From Sphingobium sp. TCM1 (GTDB taxonomy: Bacteria; Pseudomonadota; Alphaproteobacteria; Sphingomonadales; Sphingomonadaceae), in assembly GCF_001650725.1 (NCBI RefSeq), contig NZ_LXVX01000039.1, forward strand, positions 1-64,000: 64,000 bases of DNA, in the 5' to 3' direction. Below are positions 17,619 to 27,040 of the stretch, one piece after another. How positions within the stretch are numbered: position 1 is the stretch's first letter; each line of letters starts with the position of its first letter. The notes under the pieces were generated by a model. That model ran no database searches. It had not been told where the DNA came from and saw only the letters and a program-made list of their open reading frames with translations. A program made the position numbers and the translations under genes.

Positions 17619-20219
17619 TCAGTCCAGGTTCGGCCGCAGATAGCGTTCCGCCGTGTCGAGGTCGATGCCGCGCCGCTGCGCATAATCTTCCATCTGGTCG
17701 CGGCCGACGCGGGCGACGCCGAAATATTCGGCCTGGGCGTGGCCGAAATAGAAGCCGCTGACCGCCGCCGTCGGCAGCATGGCGAAGCTTTCGGTCAGGG
17801 TGATGCCGGTCGCGTGATGGGCGTCGAGCATGTCGAACAGGATGGGCTTGAGGCTATGTTCCGGGCAGGCGGGATAGCCGGGCGCGGGGCGGATGCCGCG
17901 ATATTGCTCCCTGATGAGCGCCTCGTTGGTCAGCTGCTCCCCCTCCGCATAGCCCCAGAGCGCGGTGCGGACATAATGGTGGAGCCGTTCGGCGAAGGCT
18001 TCGGCGAGGCGGTCGGCCAGCGCCTTCAGCAGAATGTCCGAATAATCGTCGATCGCCGCCTTGAACCGGGCCAGATGCGGCTCGATGCCGTGGATCGACA
18101 CGGCGAAACCGCCCATCCAGTCGCCGTTCGGGCTGATGAAGTCGGCGAGACACATATTGGCCCGCCCTTCGCGCTTGGCGATCTGCTGGCGCAGCATGGG
18201 GAGGCGATAATGTTTCTCGTCCTCGACATGGACGACGATGTCGTCGCCTTCGCGGCGGCAGGGCCACAGGCCCGCGACGCCGCGCGCGGTCAGCCATTTT
18301 TCGCTGACGATCCGGTCCAGCATCTTCTGCGCGTCGGCGAAGAGGCTGCGGGCGCTTTCGCCCACCACCGCATCGTCCAGGATCGCCGGGTAATTGCCCG
18401 CCAGTTCCCAGGCGCGGAAGAAGGGGGTCCAGTCGATATACTGCACCAGATCCTTCAGATCCCAGTCGGGGAATGTATGGACACCGGGCAGCAGGGGGCG
18501 CGGGGCCTTGAGGCTTTCGTCCATGTCGAAGGCGTTGGCGCGGGCATCCTCGATGCTGAGCAGCTGGCTCTGGCCCTTGCCCTCGCGCGCCTTGCGGACA
18601 TGGTCGTAATCGTCCTTGGTCTTGCGGACGAAATCCTCCTTCTGCGTTTCGGAGACGAGCGCGGTGGCGACGCCGACGGCGCGGCTGGCGTCCAGCACAT
18701 GCACCACCGGGCCGGTGAAGGCGGGGTCGATGCGCAGCGCGGTATGGACCTTCGACGTGGTGGCGCCGCCGATCAGCAGCGGCATGGTCATGCCCGCGCG
18801 CTGCATTTCGACCGCCACCGTCACCATCTCGTCCAGCGAGGGGGTGATGAGGCCGGAGAGGCCGATCATGTCGGCGTCATGATCGTTCGCGGCCTTGAGG
18901 ATGTCCTGCCAGGGCACCATGACGCCCATGTCGACCACCTCGAAGCCGTTGCATTGCAGCACGACGCCGACGATATTCTTGCCGATGTCATGAACGTCGC
19001 CCTTGACCGTGGCCATGATGATCTTGCCCTTGCCCTTGGCGCCGGGTTCCTTGGCGGCCTCGATATAGGGAAGGAGATGGGCAACCGCCTTCTTCATGAC
19101 GCGGGCGGATTTCACGACCTGGGGCAGGAACATCTTGCCCGCGCCGAACAGGTCGCCGACGACGTTCATGCCGTCCATCAGCGGGCCTTCGATCACCTGG
19201 ATGGGCTTTTCGGCGGCGAGGCGGGCTTCTTCCGTATCCTCGACCACATACATGTCGATGCCCTTGACCAGCGCATGTTCCAGCCGCTTGGCGACCGGCC
19301 AGCCGCGCCATTCCTGCGCGGCCTTTTCCGACGCGGCGTCCTTGCCCTTGAAGGATTCCGCGAGCGCGACGAGGCGGTCGCCGGCTTCGGGGTCGGTATT
19401 GAGGAGGACATCCTCGCACGCCTTGCGCAGGGCGGGGTCGATCGCGTCATAGACGTCGAGCTGGCCCGCATTGACGATCGCCATGTCGAGCCCGGCGGGG
19501 ATGGCGTGGTAGAGGAAGACGCTGTGCATCGCGCGGCGGACCGGCTCGTTGCCGCGGAAGGAGAAGGAGAAGTTGGACAGGCCGCCCGAGATATGGACGT
19601 GCGGGCAGCGCGCCTTGATCTCGCGGCACGCCTCGATGAAGTCGACGCCGTAATTGTTATGCTCTTCGATCCCCGTCGCCACGGCGAAGATATTGGGATC
19701 GAAGATGATGTCCTCCGGCGGGAAACCGATGGTCATCAGCAGCTTGTAGGCGCGCTCGCAAATCTCGACCTTGCGCTGCTTCGTGTCGGCCTGGCCGGTC
19801 TCGTCAAAGGCCATGACGACCACGGCGGCGCCATAGGCCATGCAGAGTTTCGCATGATGCAGGAAGGCCTCCTCGCCCTCCTTCATGCTGATCGAGTTGA
19901 CGACCGGCTTGCCGCTGACGCATTTCAGCCCGGCTTCGATGACTTCCCATTTTGAGCTGTCGATCATGACGGGGACGCGGCTGATGTCCGGTTCCGATGT
20001 CATGAGTTTCAGGAAGGTGGTCATCGCCTCGACCGCGTCGAGCAGCCCTTCGTCCATGTTGACATCGACGATCTGCGCGCCATTTTCCACCTGCTCGCGC
20101 GCGATGTCGATGGCGGCGGCATAGTCGCCCGCCATGATGAGCTTCTTGAACTTGGCCGAGCCGGTGACGTTGGTGCGTTCGCCGATATTGACGAAGGTGG
20201 CGGTCGATTTCTGGGTCAT
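17619..20219 (-). CDS. metH: methionine synthase, pterin/cobalamin/activation part (split MetH)
   Basis: 866 residues covering the methyl-H4folate-binding domain (starts [13 protein letters not shown]), the B12 cap and cobalamin domain with DVHDIGKN (about 405-412, axial His) and the SAM-dependent reactivation domain (about 530-866). It transfers methyl groups from methyl-THF through cob(I)alamin to homocysteine held by the separate N-terminal protein. The homocysteine-binding domain is encoded upstream at 20328-21374. GGAGAG lies before the ATG, so this is a genuine separate cistron and not a frameshift. Confidence 0.95.
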   Translation of the reverse strand: MTQKSTATFVNIGERTNVTGSAKFKKLIMAGDYAAAIDIAREQVENGAQIVDVNMDEGLLDAVEAMTTFLKLMTSEPDISRVPVMIDSSKWEVIEAGLKCVSGKPVVNSISMKEGEEAFLHHAKLCMAYGAAVVVMAFDETGQADTKQRKVEICERAYKLLMTIGFPPEDIIFDPNIFAVATGIEEHNNYGVDFIEACREIKARCPHVHISGGLSNFSFSFRGNEPVRRAMHSVFLYHAIPAGLDMAIVNAGQLDVYDAIDPALRKACEDVLLNTDPEAGDRLVALAESFKGKDAASEKAAQEWRGWPVAKRLEHALVKGIDMYVVEDTEEARLAAEKPIQVIEGPLMDGMNVVGDLFGAGKMFLPQVVKSARVMKKAVAHLLPYIEAAKEPGAKGKGKIIMATVKGDVHDIGKNIVGVVLQCNGFEVVDMGVMVPWQDILKAANDHDADMIGLSGLITPSLDEMVTVAVEMQRAGMTMPLLIGGATTSKVHTALRIDPAFTGPVVHVLDASRAVGVATALVSETQKEDFVRKTKDDYDHVRKAREGKGQSQLLSIEDARANAFDMDESLKAPRPLLPGVHTFPDWDLKDLVQYIDWTPFFRAWELAGNYPAILDDAVVGESARSLFADAQKMLDRIVSEKWLTARGVAGLWPCRREGDDIVVHVEDEKHYRLPMLRQQIAKREGRANMCLADFISPNGDWMGGFAVSIHGIEPHLARFKAAIDDYSDILLKALADRLAEAFAERLHHYVRTALWGYAEGEQLTNEALIREQYRGIRPAPGYPACPEHSLKPILFDMLDAHHATGITLTESFAMLPTAAVSGFYFGHAQAEYFGVARVGRDQMEDYAQRRGIDLDTAERYLRPNLD

Positions 20220-20230
20220 CTGATTCTCTC

Positions 20231-20320
20231 TCCCCTCCCTTCAGGGAGGAGTCGGGGGAGGGCATGTCGGAGAGCAAGCGTTTACAGGCCCTCCCCTAAC
20301 CCCTCCCTGAAGGGAGGGGA
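20231..20320. repeat. 33-base inverted repeat between the two metH cistrons
   Basis: Arms 20231-20263 and 20288-20320 are inverted copies with 3 mismatches in 33, spaced by 24 bases. Each arm also contains its own small palindrome CCTCCCTTCAGGGAGG. In RNA this would make a very stable stem between the two coding regions. Confidence 0.85.
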
Positions 20321-20327
20321 ACTATGG

Positions 20328-21374
20328 TCAGGCCGCGATGTGCATCGGTTCGAGGCCTGCGAGCCTTGTCACCACGGGCAGTTCCGGCACGACACGCGGC
20401 TTGTGCCCCGCCAACGCCTTGGCCACCGCGCCGATATGCGCGGGCGTCGTGCCGCAGCAGCCGCCGACCATGTTGACCAGCCCCTCATCCACCCACTGGC
20501 GGATGAGGCTGGCGGTGGTTTCCGGCAGCTCGTCATATTGGCCCAGTTCGTTGGGCAGGCCCGCATTGGGATAGGCCAGGATCAGCGTGTCGGCATTTTT
20601 CGACAATTCGCTCAAATAAGGCCGCAGCAGGTCCGCGCCGAAGGCGCAGTTCACGCCGATGGTGAGCGGCTTCAGGTGCCGCAGCGAATACCAGAAGGCG
20701 TTGATCGTGTGACCCGACAGGTTGCGGCCCGACATGTCGGTGATGGTGAAGCTGAGCATCAGCGGCACGGCGCGGCCCGCCGCTGCCTCCGCCTCGCGCG
20801 CCGCCATGCCCGCCGCCTTGGCATTGAGCGTATCGAAGCAGGTTTCGACCAGCAGGAAATCGACGCCTCCTGCGATCAGCGCGTCGCACTGCTCGCGATA
20901 ATCGGCCTTGAGCGTATCATAATCGACTTCGCGATAGGCCGGATCGTTGACGTCGGGCGAGATGCTGAGCGTCTTGTTCGTCGGGCCGATCGAGCCGCAG
21001 ACGAAGCGCGGCTTGCCGTCCTTCGCGGTCGCAGCCTCGCACGCCTTGCGGGCGATCTTCGCGGCGGCGACGTTGATGTCCCACACCAGATGTTCGCAGC
21101 CATAATCGGCCATGGCGATCTTGGTGGACGAGAAGGTGTTGGTCTCGATCATGTCGGCGCCATTGTCGAGATAGGCGGTGTGGATACCCTCGACGATGTC
21201 GGGCCGGGTCAGGCAGAGCAGGTCGTTATTGCCTTTCTGGTCCTTGGCCAGGTCCAGCGACCCGCGATAATCGGCTTCGGTCAGGCCATGTTTCTGGATC
21301 GACGTGCCATAGCCGCCGTCGAAGATCAGGATCTTTTCCGCCGCCAGGGCGCGCAACTGTGCTTCGGCGCTCAT
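20328..21374 (-). CDS. metH: methionine synthase, homocysteine-binding part (split MetH)
   Basis: A 348-residue homocysteine S-methyltransferase domain. It shows [10 protein letters not shown] near the N-terminus, [15 protein letters not shown] at mid-protein (first zinc Cys) and [11 protein letters not shown] near the C-terminus (the Cys pair). It activates homocysteine on zinc for methylation by the cobalamin protein encoded just downstream. It overlaps metF by 4 bases. The two-protein MetH layout is known in sphingomonads and related alphaproteobacteria. Confidence 0.94.
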   Translation of the reverse strand: MSAEAQLRALAAEKILIFDGGYGTSIQKHGLTEADYRGSLDLAKDQKGNNDLLCLTRPDIVEGIHTAYLDNGADMIETNTFSSTKIAMADYGCEHLVWDINVAAAKIARKACEAATAKDGKPRFVCGSIGPTNKTLSISPDVNDPAYREVDYDTLKADYREQCDALIAGGVDFLLVETCFDTLNAKAAGMAAREAEAAAGRAVPLMLSFTITDMSGRNLSGHTINAFWYSLRHLKPLTIGVNCAFGADLLRPYLSELSKNADTLILAYPNAGLPNELGQYDELPETTASLIRQWVDEGLVNMVGGCCGTTPAHIGAVAKALAGHKPRVVPELPVVTRLAGLEPMHIAA

Positions 21375-22294
21375 GCTGCCTTCTCCGATTGGGCGACCGC
21401 CGCTGCATTGGGCCGCAGCCCGAGCAGGTGGCAGATCGCGTAGCTATGTTCCGCCCGGTTGAGCGTGTAGAAATGAAAGTCGCGCACGCCGCCTTCATAG
21501 AGTTTGCGGCAGAGTTCCGCCGCGATCGTGGCCGACACCAGTTGCCGGGCGGCGGGATGATCGTCCAGCCCCTCGAACAGGCGCGCCATCCAGCTGGGCA
21601 CGTCGGTGTTGCACATGGCGGCCATGCGCTGGGTCGCGGCGAAATTGCTGACCGGCATGATGCCCGGCACGATGTCCGCGCTGATCCCCGCCGCCGCCGT
21701 CCGGTCGAGGAAGCGGAAATAGGTTTCGGGCGCGAAGAAGAATTGCGTGATGGCGCGGGTCGCCCCGGCGTCCAGCTTGCGCTTGAGATTGTCGAGGTCG
21801 CTCTGCGCGCTCGCCGCTTCGGGATGGACTTCGGGATAGGCGGACACCGAAATTTCGAACGGATGCTGGCGCATCAGACCGTCGACCAGATCGGCCGCGC
21901 CGGCGTAACCGTCCGGGTGCGGTTCGAACCGGCCGCCCGCTTCGGGCGGATCGCCGCGCAGCGCGACGATATGGCGCACCCCCGCCTCCCAATAGGCGTC
22001 GGCGATCTCTGCGATCTCGCCCTTGCTGGCGGCGACGCAGGTCAGATGGGCGGCCGCCGCCAGCGGCGTTTCCTGCGCGATCCGGGCGACAGTGTTGTGG
22101 GTGCGCTCGCGCGTAGAACCGCCCGCGCCATAGGTGACCGACACAAATTTGGGCGCCAGCGGCGTCAGCGTTTCGATCGCCGACCAGAGCTGCGTTTCCA
22201 TCTTCTCCGTCTTGGGCGGGAAGAATTCGAAACTGACATGGCAGTCGCCGGCCAGATCCGCGTAAAGCGGTGCAGCAGGATCATTGAGGGTCAT
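21371..22294 (-). CDS. metF: 5,10-methylenetetrahydrofolate reductase
   Basis: A 307-residue FAD enzyme making 5-methyl-THF, the methyl donor for MetH. Motifs: [13 protein letters not shown] at the N-terminus, [16 protein letters not shown] (about 60-75), and [14 protein letters not shown] (about 180). It overlaps both neighbours by 4 bases, which gives a tightly coupled regulator-metF-metH operon. Confidence 0.96.
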   Translation of the reverse strand: MTLNDPAAPLYADLAGDCHVSFEFFPPKTEKMETQLWSAIETLTPLAPKFVSVTYGAGGSTRERTHNTVARIAQETPLAAAAHLTCVAASKGEIAEIADAYWEAGVRHIVALRGDPPEAGGRFEPHPDGYAGAADLVDGLMRQHPFEISVSAYPEVHPEAASAQSDLDNLKRKLDAGATRAITQFFFAPETYFRFLDRTAAAGISADIVPGIMPVSNFAATQRMAAMCNTDVPSWMARLFEGLDDHPAARQLVSATIAAELCRKLYEGGVRDFHFYTLNRAEHSYAICHLLGLRPNAAAVAQSEKAA

Positions 22295-23262
22295 GCGGAA
22301 ATCCGTCCTTCGATGGGCAGGACGCGCGCGCTCCGGCGCCGGCCCAGCCAGAGTTGCACCGTCAGTTCCTGGCCGGGCAGCGTTTCCACCCGTTCCAGTT
22401 CCAGGCCCGCCTGCGCGAACCAGCGTTCGATCTGTTCGTCGGCAAAGCCCAGCCGCGCATGTTGGTCGCGCACGCGCAGCTCTTCGCGTTCATGCGGCGC
22501 GAAATCGGCGATCAGCACCCGCCCCTGCGCCGCCGTCACCCGCGCCGCCTCGGCAATCACCACCTCGGGCGCCTGTGCATAATGCAGCACCTGGTGGAGC
22601 ACGACCGTGTCGATGCTGCCGGGCGCCAACGGCAGGTCCAGGAAATCCCCCAGCAGCAGCGCATATTTGTCGCCCGCATCCTGCGGCAGCTTGGCACGGG
22701 CGAGCCGCAGCATGTCGGGGCTGCGATCAAGCGCCGTCACCTGATCCGCCGCATCGCCCAGCAGTTCGATCATCCGCCCAGTGCCGGTGCCGACGTCCAG
22801 CAGATGGCCGATCGGCTCGCGCGCCAGCAGGCTGCGTATCGCCGCCTCCACCTGCGCCTCGGGCACATGGAGCGACCGGATCGCGTCCCATTCCTCGGCA
22901 TGTTCGGCGAAATAGGCTTCGGCCGCGCTGGCGCGGTCGGCCCGGACCGCCGCCAGCCGGGCCAGGTCCGCCGCCTGCCACAATTTCTCGCCCTCAGACG
23001 GGGTCAACCGGTCGAACAGGTCGAGAAAGGGCGCGACCTCCCCGCCCCGGCCCAGCCGCAGGAAGACCCAGTTTCCCTCCTTGCGGCGTTCGACCAGCCC
23101 GGCTTCCGCCAGGATGCGGACATGGCGCGACACGCGCGGCTGGCTCTGCCCCACGACCTGCGCGATCTCGCCCACGGCCAGTTCCATCGCCCGCAGCAGG
23201 TGGACGATCCGCAGCCGCGTCGGGTCGCCCAGAGCGCGGAAAATGTCGAGAGCGGACAGCAT
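22291..23262 (-). CDS. ArsR-family regulator fused to a methyltransferase (SahR-like)
   Basis: A 323-residue protein. Residues 1-85 are an ArsR winged helix ([39 protein letters not shown]). From about 145 there is a class I SAM-methyltransferase fold with [15 protein letters not shown] (about 153-167) and [20 protein letters not shown]. Leading the metF-metH operon, this fits the SahR-type regulators that sense S-adenosylhomocysteine. ATG 23262 was chosen because the longer start (23298) would place the operator palindrome inside the gene. Confidence 0.88.
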   Translation of the reverse strand: MLSALDIFRALGDPTRLRIVHLLRAMELAVGEIAQVVGQSQPRVSRHVRILAEAGLVERRKEGNWVFLRLGRGGEVAPFLDLFDRLTPSEGEKLWQAADLARLAAVRADRASAAEAYFAEHAEEWDAIRSLHVPEAQVEAAIRSLLAREPIGHLLDVGTGTGRMIELLGDAADQVTALDRSPDMLRLARAKLPQDAGDKYALLLGDFLDLPLAPGSIDTVVLHQVLHYAQAPEVVIAEAARVTAAQGRVLIADFAPHEREELRVRDQHARLGFADEQIERWFAQAGLELERVETLPGQELTVQLWLGRRRSARVLPIEGRISA

Positions 23263-23270
23263 GGCGCCAT

Positions 23271-23292
23271 CATATAAAGAAATCTTTATATG
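23271..23292 (-). promoter_or_regulatory. palindromic operator of the methionine operon
   Basis: CATATAAAGA-AA-TCTTTATATG, a perfect 10-2-10 inverted repeat, 8 bases before the chosen ATG of the ArsR-methyltransferase gene. It is an AT island in GC-rich DNA. ArsR-family sites are typically long palindromes near the start of the autoregulated operon, so autorepression is likely (inference). Confidence 0.75.
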
Positions 23293-23477
23293 CGTCAATG
23301 CTCCTCATTTCCGCGACTCGCGAGCCAAAGGAGGTAGCGCAACCACCCCGATTTGCATGAATGGGATTGCCTTGCTCTTTCCAAAGCATTACGAATCGCG
23401 ACGCAGGCGCAATGGGGGGTGAGCTTTTCTCCGAGAGTGGTCTGCATCTTTTTTTTCTCAGAGAGGGGTTGTTGCCC

Positions 23478-23693
23478 ATGACCAAGTCGATTGCTCTTTC
23501 GCTCGTTCTCGCCGCTTCGCTCGGCCTCGCTGCCTGCTCGGGCGGCACGGAAAACGCCGCGAACAACGCTGCCAACGCCGCCGAGAATGCTTCGAACGCT
23601 GCCGACAACGCCATGAACGCCGCGCTGAACGCTGCCGACAATGCCGCGAACGCTGCGTCGAACGCGACCAACAACGTCGCCAACGCGATGTAA
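23478..23693 (+). CDS. small Asn/Ala-repeat lipoprotein
   Basis: 71 residues: signal MTKSIALSLVLAASLGLAAC with lipobox LAAC (Cys about 20), then a low-complexity tail of N-A/A-N units (NAANNAANAAENASNAADNA...) of 4-aa or 8-aa periodicity. This predicts an amphipathic Ala/Asn helix on the outer face of the envelope. GAGAGGGG serves as ribosome site. Such proteins are abundant in sphingomonads, where they are sometimes labelled circumsporozoite-like; function unknown. Confidence 0.8.
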   Translation: MTKSIALSLVLAASLGLAACSGGTENAANNAANAAENASNAADNAMNAALNAADNAANAASNATNNVANAM

Positions 23694-23721
23694 GTCCCGT
23701 TTTCGGGAAGATTTCGGAAAA

Positions 23722-23753
23722 GGGTCGCGCCGGCAACGGTGCGGCCCTTTTTC
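23722..23753 (+). terminator. rho-independent terminator
   Basis: An 11-bp stem GGGTCGCGCCG / CGGTGCGGCCC (two G-T pairs) with a short loop, followed by TTTTTC, 28 bases after the Asn/Ala lipoprotein stop. Confidence 0.8.
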
Positions 23754-23767
23754 ATGGGAGAGACAGG

Positions 23768-24016
23768 ATGCACCGCCGACGGGCGATCCTTTGCGCGCTG
23801 GTCGCCCTGGCCGGATGTGGCGCGGAGCCGGACGATGGCGTCGGCGGCGTCAGCGCCAGCGAGGCGCGCGCGCTGAACGAAGCAGCCGCCCTGCTCGACG
23901 CCCGGAGCGGCGCGGCGCGAGACGAGGCGGGGCTGAATCCCGCAGCGCGGGCGGCAGCGGCGGCCGATCGTCGCCGCATGGTGCCCACGCCCATCCCCGA
24001 AACAGCGGCACGATAA
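23768..24016 (+). CDS. small hypothetical lipoprotein
   Basis: 82 residues: MHRRRAILCALVALAGCGAE has a basic start, a hydrophobic core and the lipobox LAGC (Cys 17). The rest is Ala/Arg-rich and probably helical (ASEARALNEAAALLDARSG), ending in a Pro-rich tail. GGGAGAGACAGG precedes the ATG. No family is recognised. Confidence 0.65.
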   Translation: MHRRRAILCALVALAGCGAEPDDGVGGVSASEARALNEAAALLDARSGAARDEAGLNPAARAAAAADRRRMVPTPIPETAAR

Positions 24017-24046
24017 AGGGCCGCTCCTTGCGGAACGGCCCTTCCC
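24016..24046. terminator. probable bidirectional terminator
   Basis: GGGCCG ... CGGCCC inverted repeat around a GC-rich loop, between the convergent genes ending at 24016 and 24068. On the minus strand it runs into CCCTTTAT; on the plus strand into CCCTTCCC. Confidence 0.5.
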
Positions 24047-24067
24047 GTTGTTCAGCGTCGCATCGGC

Positions 24068-24496
24068 TCAGCAGTTGCGGTCGATCGCCCGGCCCGCCAG
24101 CGCGCCCACGCCGGCACCGATGATCGCCCCTGTGGTGCCATCGCCCCGGCGGCCATAGCGGCCCGAACCCTTGCCGACTTCATTGCCGAGCAGGCCACCG
24201 GCGATCGCGCCGATGATGGTGCCGCCCGTGCCATTGTCCCGGCAGCGATAGCCGCCACGATAGCGGTCACCGCGATAATAATTGTTGCGATAATAACGAT
24301 CGCCGCGGTAGCCGCGATAATAGTCGCCGCGATAGCCGCGATCGCCACGGTAGCCGCGATCACCACGATAATAATCGCCGCGCTCATAGCCGCGATAATA
24401 GCCGTCGCGGGCCATGGCCGGCGTGGCGGTGACGGCCAGGGAAGCAGCGCCCATCGCCAGAGCGGCTCCCATATTCACTAGAAACTTCATTTTCAT
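24068..24496 (-). CDS. glycine-zipper 2TM outer-membrane protein
   Basis: 142 residues: signal peptide (MKMKFLVNMGAALAMGAASL... ending TPAMA-R), a Tyr/Arg/Gly/Asp-rich repeat region (YRGDRGYRGD type, about 29-70), then two glycine-zipper helices (TIIGAIAGGLLGNEVGKG and TGAIIGAGVGALAGRAID), as in the Rickettsia 17-kDa antigen family. Likely a periplasmic or outer-membrane structural protein. ATG at 24496 or 24490; the former is used here. Confidence 0.8.
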   Translation of the reverse strand: MKMKFLVNMGAALAMGAASLAVTATPAMARDGYYRGYERGDYYRGDRGYRGDRGYRGDYYRGYRGDRYYRNNYYRGDRYRGGYRCRDNGTGGTIIGAIAGGLLGNEVGKGSGRYGRRGDGTTGAIIGAGVGALAGRAIDRNC

Positions 24497-24686
24497 GGCG
24501 TTGCTCCTTCCATAAGCCATCATCATGGGCGAGGGTCCGGAAAACGGGATTCGCCATTGATTGACGTCCTTATGGGCGATTCAGCTTGAGCCGCGCCTGA
24601 ATGTCGCCGTCAGCCGCCGTTCACCTGCAAACGGCCTGCCACTGCTTTGCTGCGTCCTGCCGGATAATCGCCTATGGCACGGGATA

Positions 24687-25670
24687 ATGACGCGAATCCT
24701 GATCGTGCTGGCGCTCGCCATCCTGCTGCTGCCAGCCCCTCCCCCCGGCAAACCGGAAGGCGTGCACCCCGGCGCGCTGCTCGTCACGGCGCGCGCGCTC
24801 GCGCTGAATGCCGGCGATCCGGCGGCGCGGCGGGCCGGGGATCTCCGCTATCTGGGCGGCTGGGAGCTGCGCAGCGCCAATCCGGGCTTCGGCGGCATTT
24901 CCGCGCTGCTGGCGTCGCCGACGGGCGACCTGCTGGGCCTGAGCGATTCCGGTGTGCTGATGGGATTCCATGTCGGGGCCGGCCCGCCACGGCGACGGCC
25001 CTTCATCGCCCCGCTGCCGGTACGCGCCCAGGACCGACACCGCCCCTGGTGGGCATGGGATGCCGAATCGATCACTCATGACCCTGCCAGCGACCGCTAT
25101 TGGGTCGGCTTCGAACTGGAGCAGGCCATCTGCCGCTATTCCCCCGGCTTCGCCCGCGTCGAGGGATGCCGGACCTGGCCCGAGTTGGTCGCTTGGCCCA
25201 AGACCGGGTCGATCGAATCGCTCTCCCGCCTGCCGGACGGCCGCTTCCTGGCGATCGGGGAGATGGGGATGACGCCGGACGGGCGGCACGAGGTGCTGCT
25301 CTTCCCCGGCGATCCGGCCGACCATGGCACGGCCGACCCCATTCATCTGCGCTATGCGCCGCCGCAGGGCTATCGCCCGACCGACGTGGTGGCGCTGGAT
25401 GCGCGGCACCTGCTGGTGCTGAACCGCCGGCTGACCTTGCAGGAATTGTTCACCGCGACGATCGCGATCGTCGACCTGCCCGAGCGGATGGAGCCGGGCG
25501 CGCTGCTCAAGGCGCGCACCCTCGCCCGGCTCGCGCCGCCGCTGCTAGCCGACAATTTCGAAGGCATGGCCTTGACCCGCGAGGCCGGCCGGCCGGTCCT
25601 CTGGGTTATTTCCGACGACAATCACGAATTTTTCCAGCGCACGCTGCTGCTGAAATTCGGGTTGGACTGA
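24687..25670 (+). CDS. esterase-like phytase-family secreted protein
   Basis: 327 residues with an N-terminal signal (MTRILIVLALAILLLPAP). The body follows the esterase-like phytase domain: GGISALLASPTGDLLGLSDSG, WDAESITHDPASDRYWVGFE, GSIESLSRLPDGRFLAIGE and DNFEGMALTREAGRPVLWVI, a beta-propeller pattern. Substrate not known. Start 24687 chosen for the signal peptide. Confidence 0.82.
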   Translation: MTRILIVLALAILLLPAPPPGKPEGVHPGALLVTARALALNAGDPAARRAGDLRYLGGWELRSANPGFGGISALLASPTGDLLGLSDSGVLMGFHVGAGPPRRRPFIAPLPVRAQDRHRPWWAWDAESITHDPASDRYWVGFELEQAICRYSPGFARVEGCRTWPELVAWPKTGSIESLSRLPDGRFLAIGEMGMTPDGRHEVLLFPGDPADHGTADPIHLRYAPPQGYRPTDVVALDARHLLVLNRRLTLQELFTATIAIVDLPERMEPGALLKARTLARLAPPLLADNFEGMALTREAGRPVLWVISDDNHEFFQRTLLLKFGLD

Positions 25671-25689
25671 CCCGGCCCCATTCTGAACG

Positions 25690-25713
25690 CAAAAAAGCGG
25701 CCCGGTGAGGGGC
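25690..25713 (-). terminator. rho-independent terminator of rpmB
   Basis: GCGGCCC / GGGGCCGC stem with a short loop. On the minus strand it is followed by CTTTTTTGC. It lies about 30 bases beyond the rpmB stop and about 20 beyond the stop of the convergent phytase-like gene. Confidence 0.75.
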
Positions 25714-25744
25714 CGCTCCTTATGCCGAAACGAATCGAAACGAA

Positions 25745-26038
25745 TCAGGCCGCGACGGCGGCCTTCTTCTTGGCAATGTCGCGCTTCAGGCGACGCGCCT
25801 TCAGCGACAGCTTGTCGTCGCTGGTCTTGAGCAGCCAGTTGTCCAGCCCGCCATTATGCTCGACCGAGCGCAGACCATGGGTCGACACGCGCAGCTTGAC
25901 GCTGGTTTCCAGCGCTTCGGAGATCAGCGAGACGTTCTGCAGGTTGGGCAGGAACACACGCTTGGTCTTGTTATTGGCGTGGGAAACATTGTGACCCACC
26001 TGGCGACCCTTGCCGGTCAGCTCGCAAATGCGCGACAT
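25745..26038 (-). CDS. rpmB: 50S ribosomal protein L28
   Basis: 97 residues starting [27 protein letters not shown], the classic L28 N-terminus, with a basic C-terminal tail ([14 protein letters not shown]). The alphaproteobacterial length is normal. ATG at 26038 preferred over 26044. Single gene with its own terminator. Confidence 0.97.
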   Translation of the reverse strand: MSRICELTGKGRQVGHNVSHANNKTKRVFLPNLQNVSLISEALETSVKLRVSTHGLRSVEHNGGLDNWLLKTSDDKLSLKARRLKRDIAKKKAAVAA

Positions 26039-26183
26039 AGTCAATCAACCTTTGAATTCGGGTTCGTTCGGAAAGCCGCGCCGATAACGGGATTCCCTGT
26101 CCCCGTCAACCCGCAGCAAGGCTGGATCGCAACCCTTGGCGGTCCAGCGCGTTGAAAGGGCAACTAGCCCAAGGGAGGCGGAT

Positions 26184-26405
26184 ATGCGAATCATTGGTGG
26201 ATTGCTGCTCATCATTCTGCTCGTACTGGCCGGCGGCATCGCCACGGGCTTCATCGACCTGCAAAAGACGCAGGAGGGTCGCCTGCCCGAAATCGCGGTC
26301 AAGGAAGGCGCGCTGCCCAAATATGAAGCGAGCGTGGCCAAGGTCGAGGTCGGCACGCGCAACGAAACGGTCGAAGTGCCCACGGTGGACGTGAAGAAGC
26401 CGTGA
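26184..26405 (+). CDS. small membrane-anchored hypothetical protein
   Basis: 73 residues: one N-terminal helix (IIGGLLLIILLVLAGGIATGF) and an acidic/basic mixed tail (KEGALPKYEASVAKVEVGT). A GGGAGGCGG ribosome site supports ATG 26184. No family is recognised; topology suggests an inner-membrane anchor with a periplasmic tail. Confidence 0.7.
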   Translation: MRIIGGLLLIILLVLAGGIATGFIDLQKTQEGRLPEIAVKEGALPKYEASVAKVEVGTRNETVEVPTVDVKKP

Positions 26406-26437
26406 ACGCTGTCTGATGCGCCTTCGGCGCGGTGCGG

Positions 26438-26509
26438 CACCGGCCCGCTCCTCCCACCCAACCACCCATATAATATTGCCGTTGGGTGGCCGAGCGGGGC
26501 ATCGGGCCG
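26438..26509. repeat. large imperfect inverted repeat with AT-rich loop
   Basis: Core arms CCACCCAAC (26454-26462) and GTTGGGTGG (26481-26489) are perfect. Outside them CCCGCT and AGCGGG pair after a small bulge, then CACCGG-type sequence on both flanks. The loop contains ATATAATATT. It fills the gap between the small membrane gene and tadA and could be a terminator, a structured RNA, or a small repeat element. Confidence 0.5.
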
Positions 26510-26581
26510 GCTCTGCATCGCGTGCGCGCCTAATGTCGCCCAATCCTTTCACCCGATTGCATCATCCTGTAACGGCGGGGG

Positions 26582-27040
26582 ATGGCTCCGCCCTTTCCCC
26601 TGCCCGCGCCCATGCGCCGCGCGCTCGACCTCGCCCGCGCGGCGGAGGCGGCGGGCGAGGTACCGATCGGCGCGGTGGTGACGAAGGACGGCGCGATCAT
26701 CGGCGAGGGCGAAAATCGCAACCGGCGCGACCATGATCCCAGCGCCCATGCCGAAATCGTCGCGATGCGCGCGGCAGCGGCGCGGCTCGGCGATTTCCGG
26801 CTGACCGGCTGCGACCTCTGGGTCACGCTGGAGCCGTGCCCGATGTGCGCGGGCGCCATATCGCACGCCCGGATCGCGCGGCTCTATTATGCGGCCGCCG
26901 ATCCCAAGGGCGGCGCGATCGAGCAGGGGCCGCGCCTCTTCACCCAGCCGCAATGCCTGCATCGGCCCGATGTCTATGGCGGCATCGCCGAGGCCGAGGC
27001 CTCAGCGCTGCTGCGGGCCTTCTTTCTCGCCCGACGGTGA
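26582..27040 (+). CDS. tadA: tRNA adenosine(34) deaminase
   Basis: 152 residues. The zinc and catalytic motifs of the cytidine-deaminase fold are present: HAEIVAMRA (about 56-64, His ligand and catalytic Glu) and EPCPMCAGAI (about 84-93, Cys pair). It deaminates A34 of tRNA-Arg to inosine. Its last 39 bases overlap the end of the convergent membrane protein gene. Confidence 0.93.
   Translation: MAPPFPLPAPMRRALDLARAAEAAGEVPIGAVVTKDGAIIGEGENRNRRDHDPSAHAEIVAMRAAAARLGDFRLTGCDLWVTLEPCPMCAGAISHARIARLYYAAADPKGGAIEQGPRLFTQPQCLHRPDVYGGIAEAEASALLRAFFLARR

Noticed and set aside
17091-19955. 954-codon open frame on the plus strand across metH
   Set aside because: It is the mirror of metH in high-GC DNA; it is Arg/Asp/His-rich without motifs and metH is certain.
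17619-21374. metH broken by a frameshift
   Set aside because: Both parts end and begin at domain borders, have their own ribosome sites, and the split form is known in this group.
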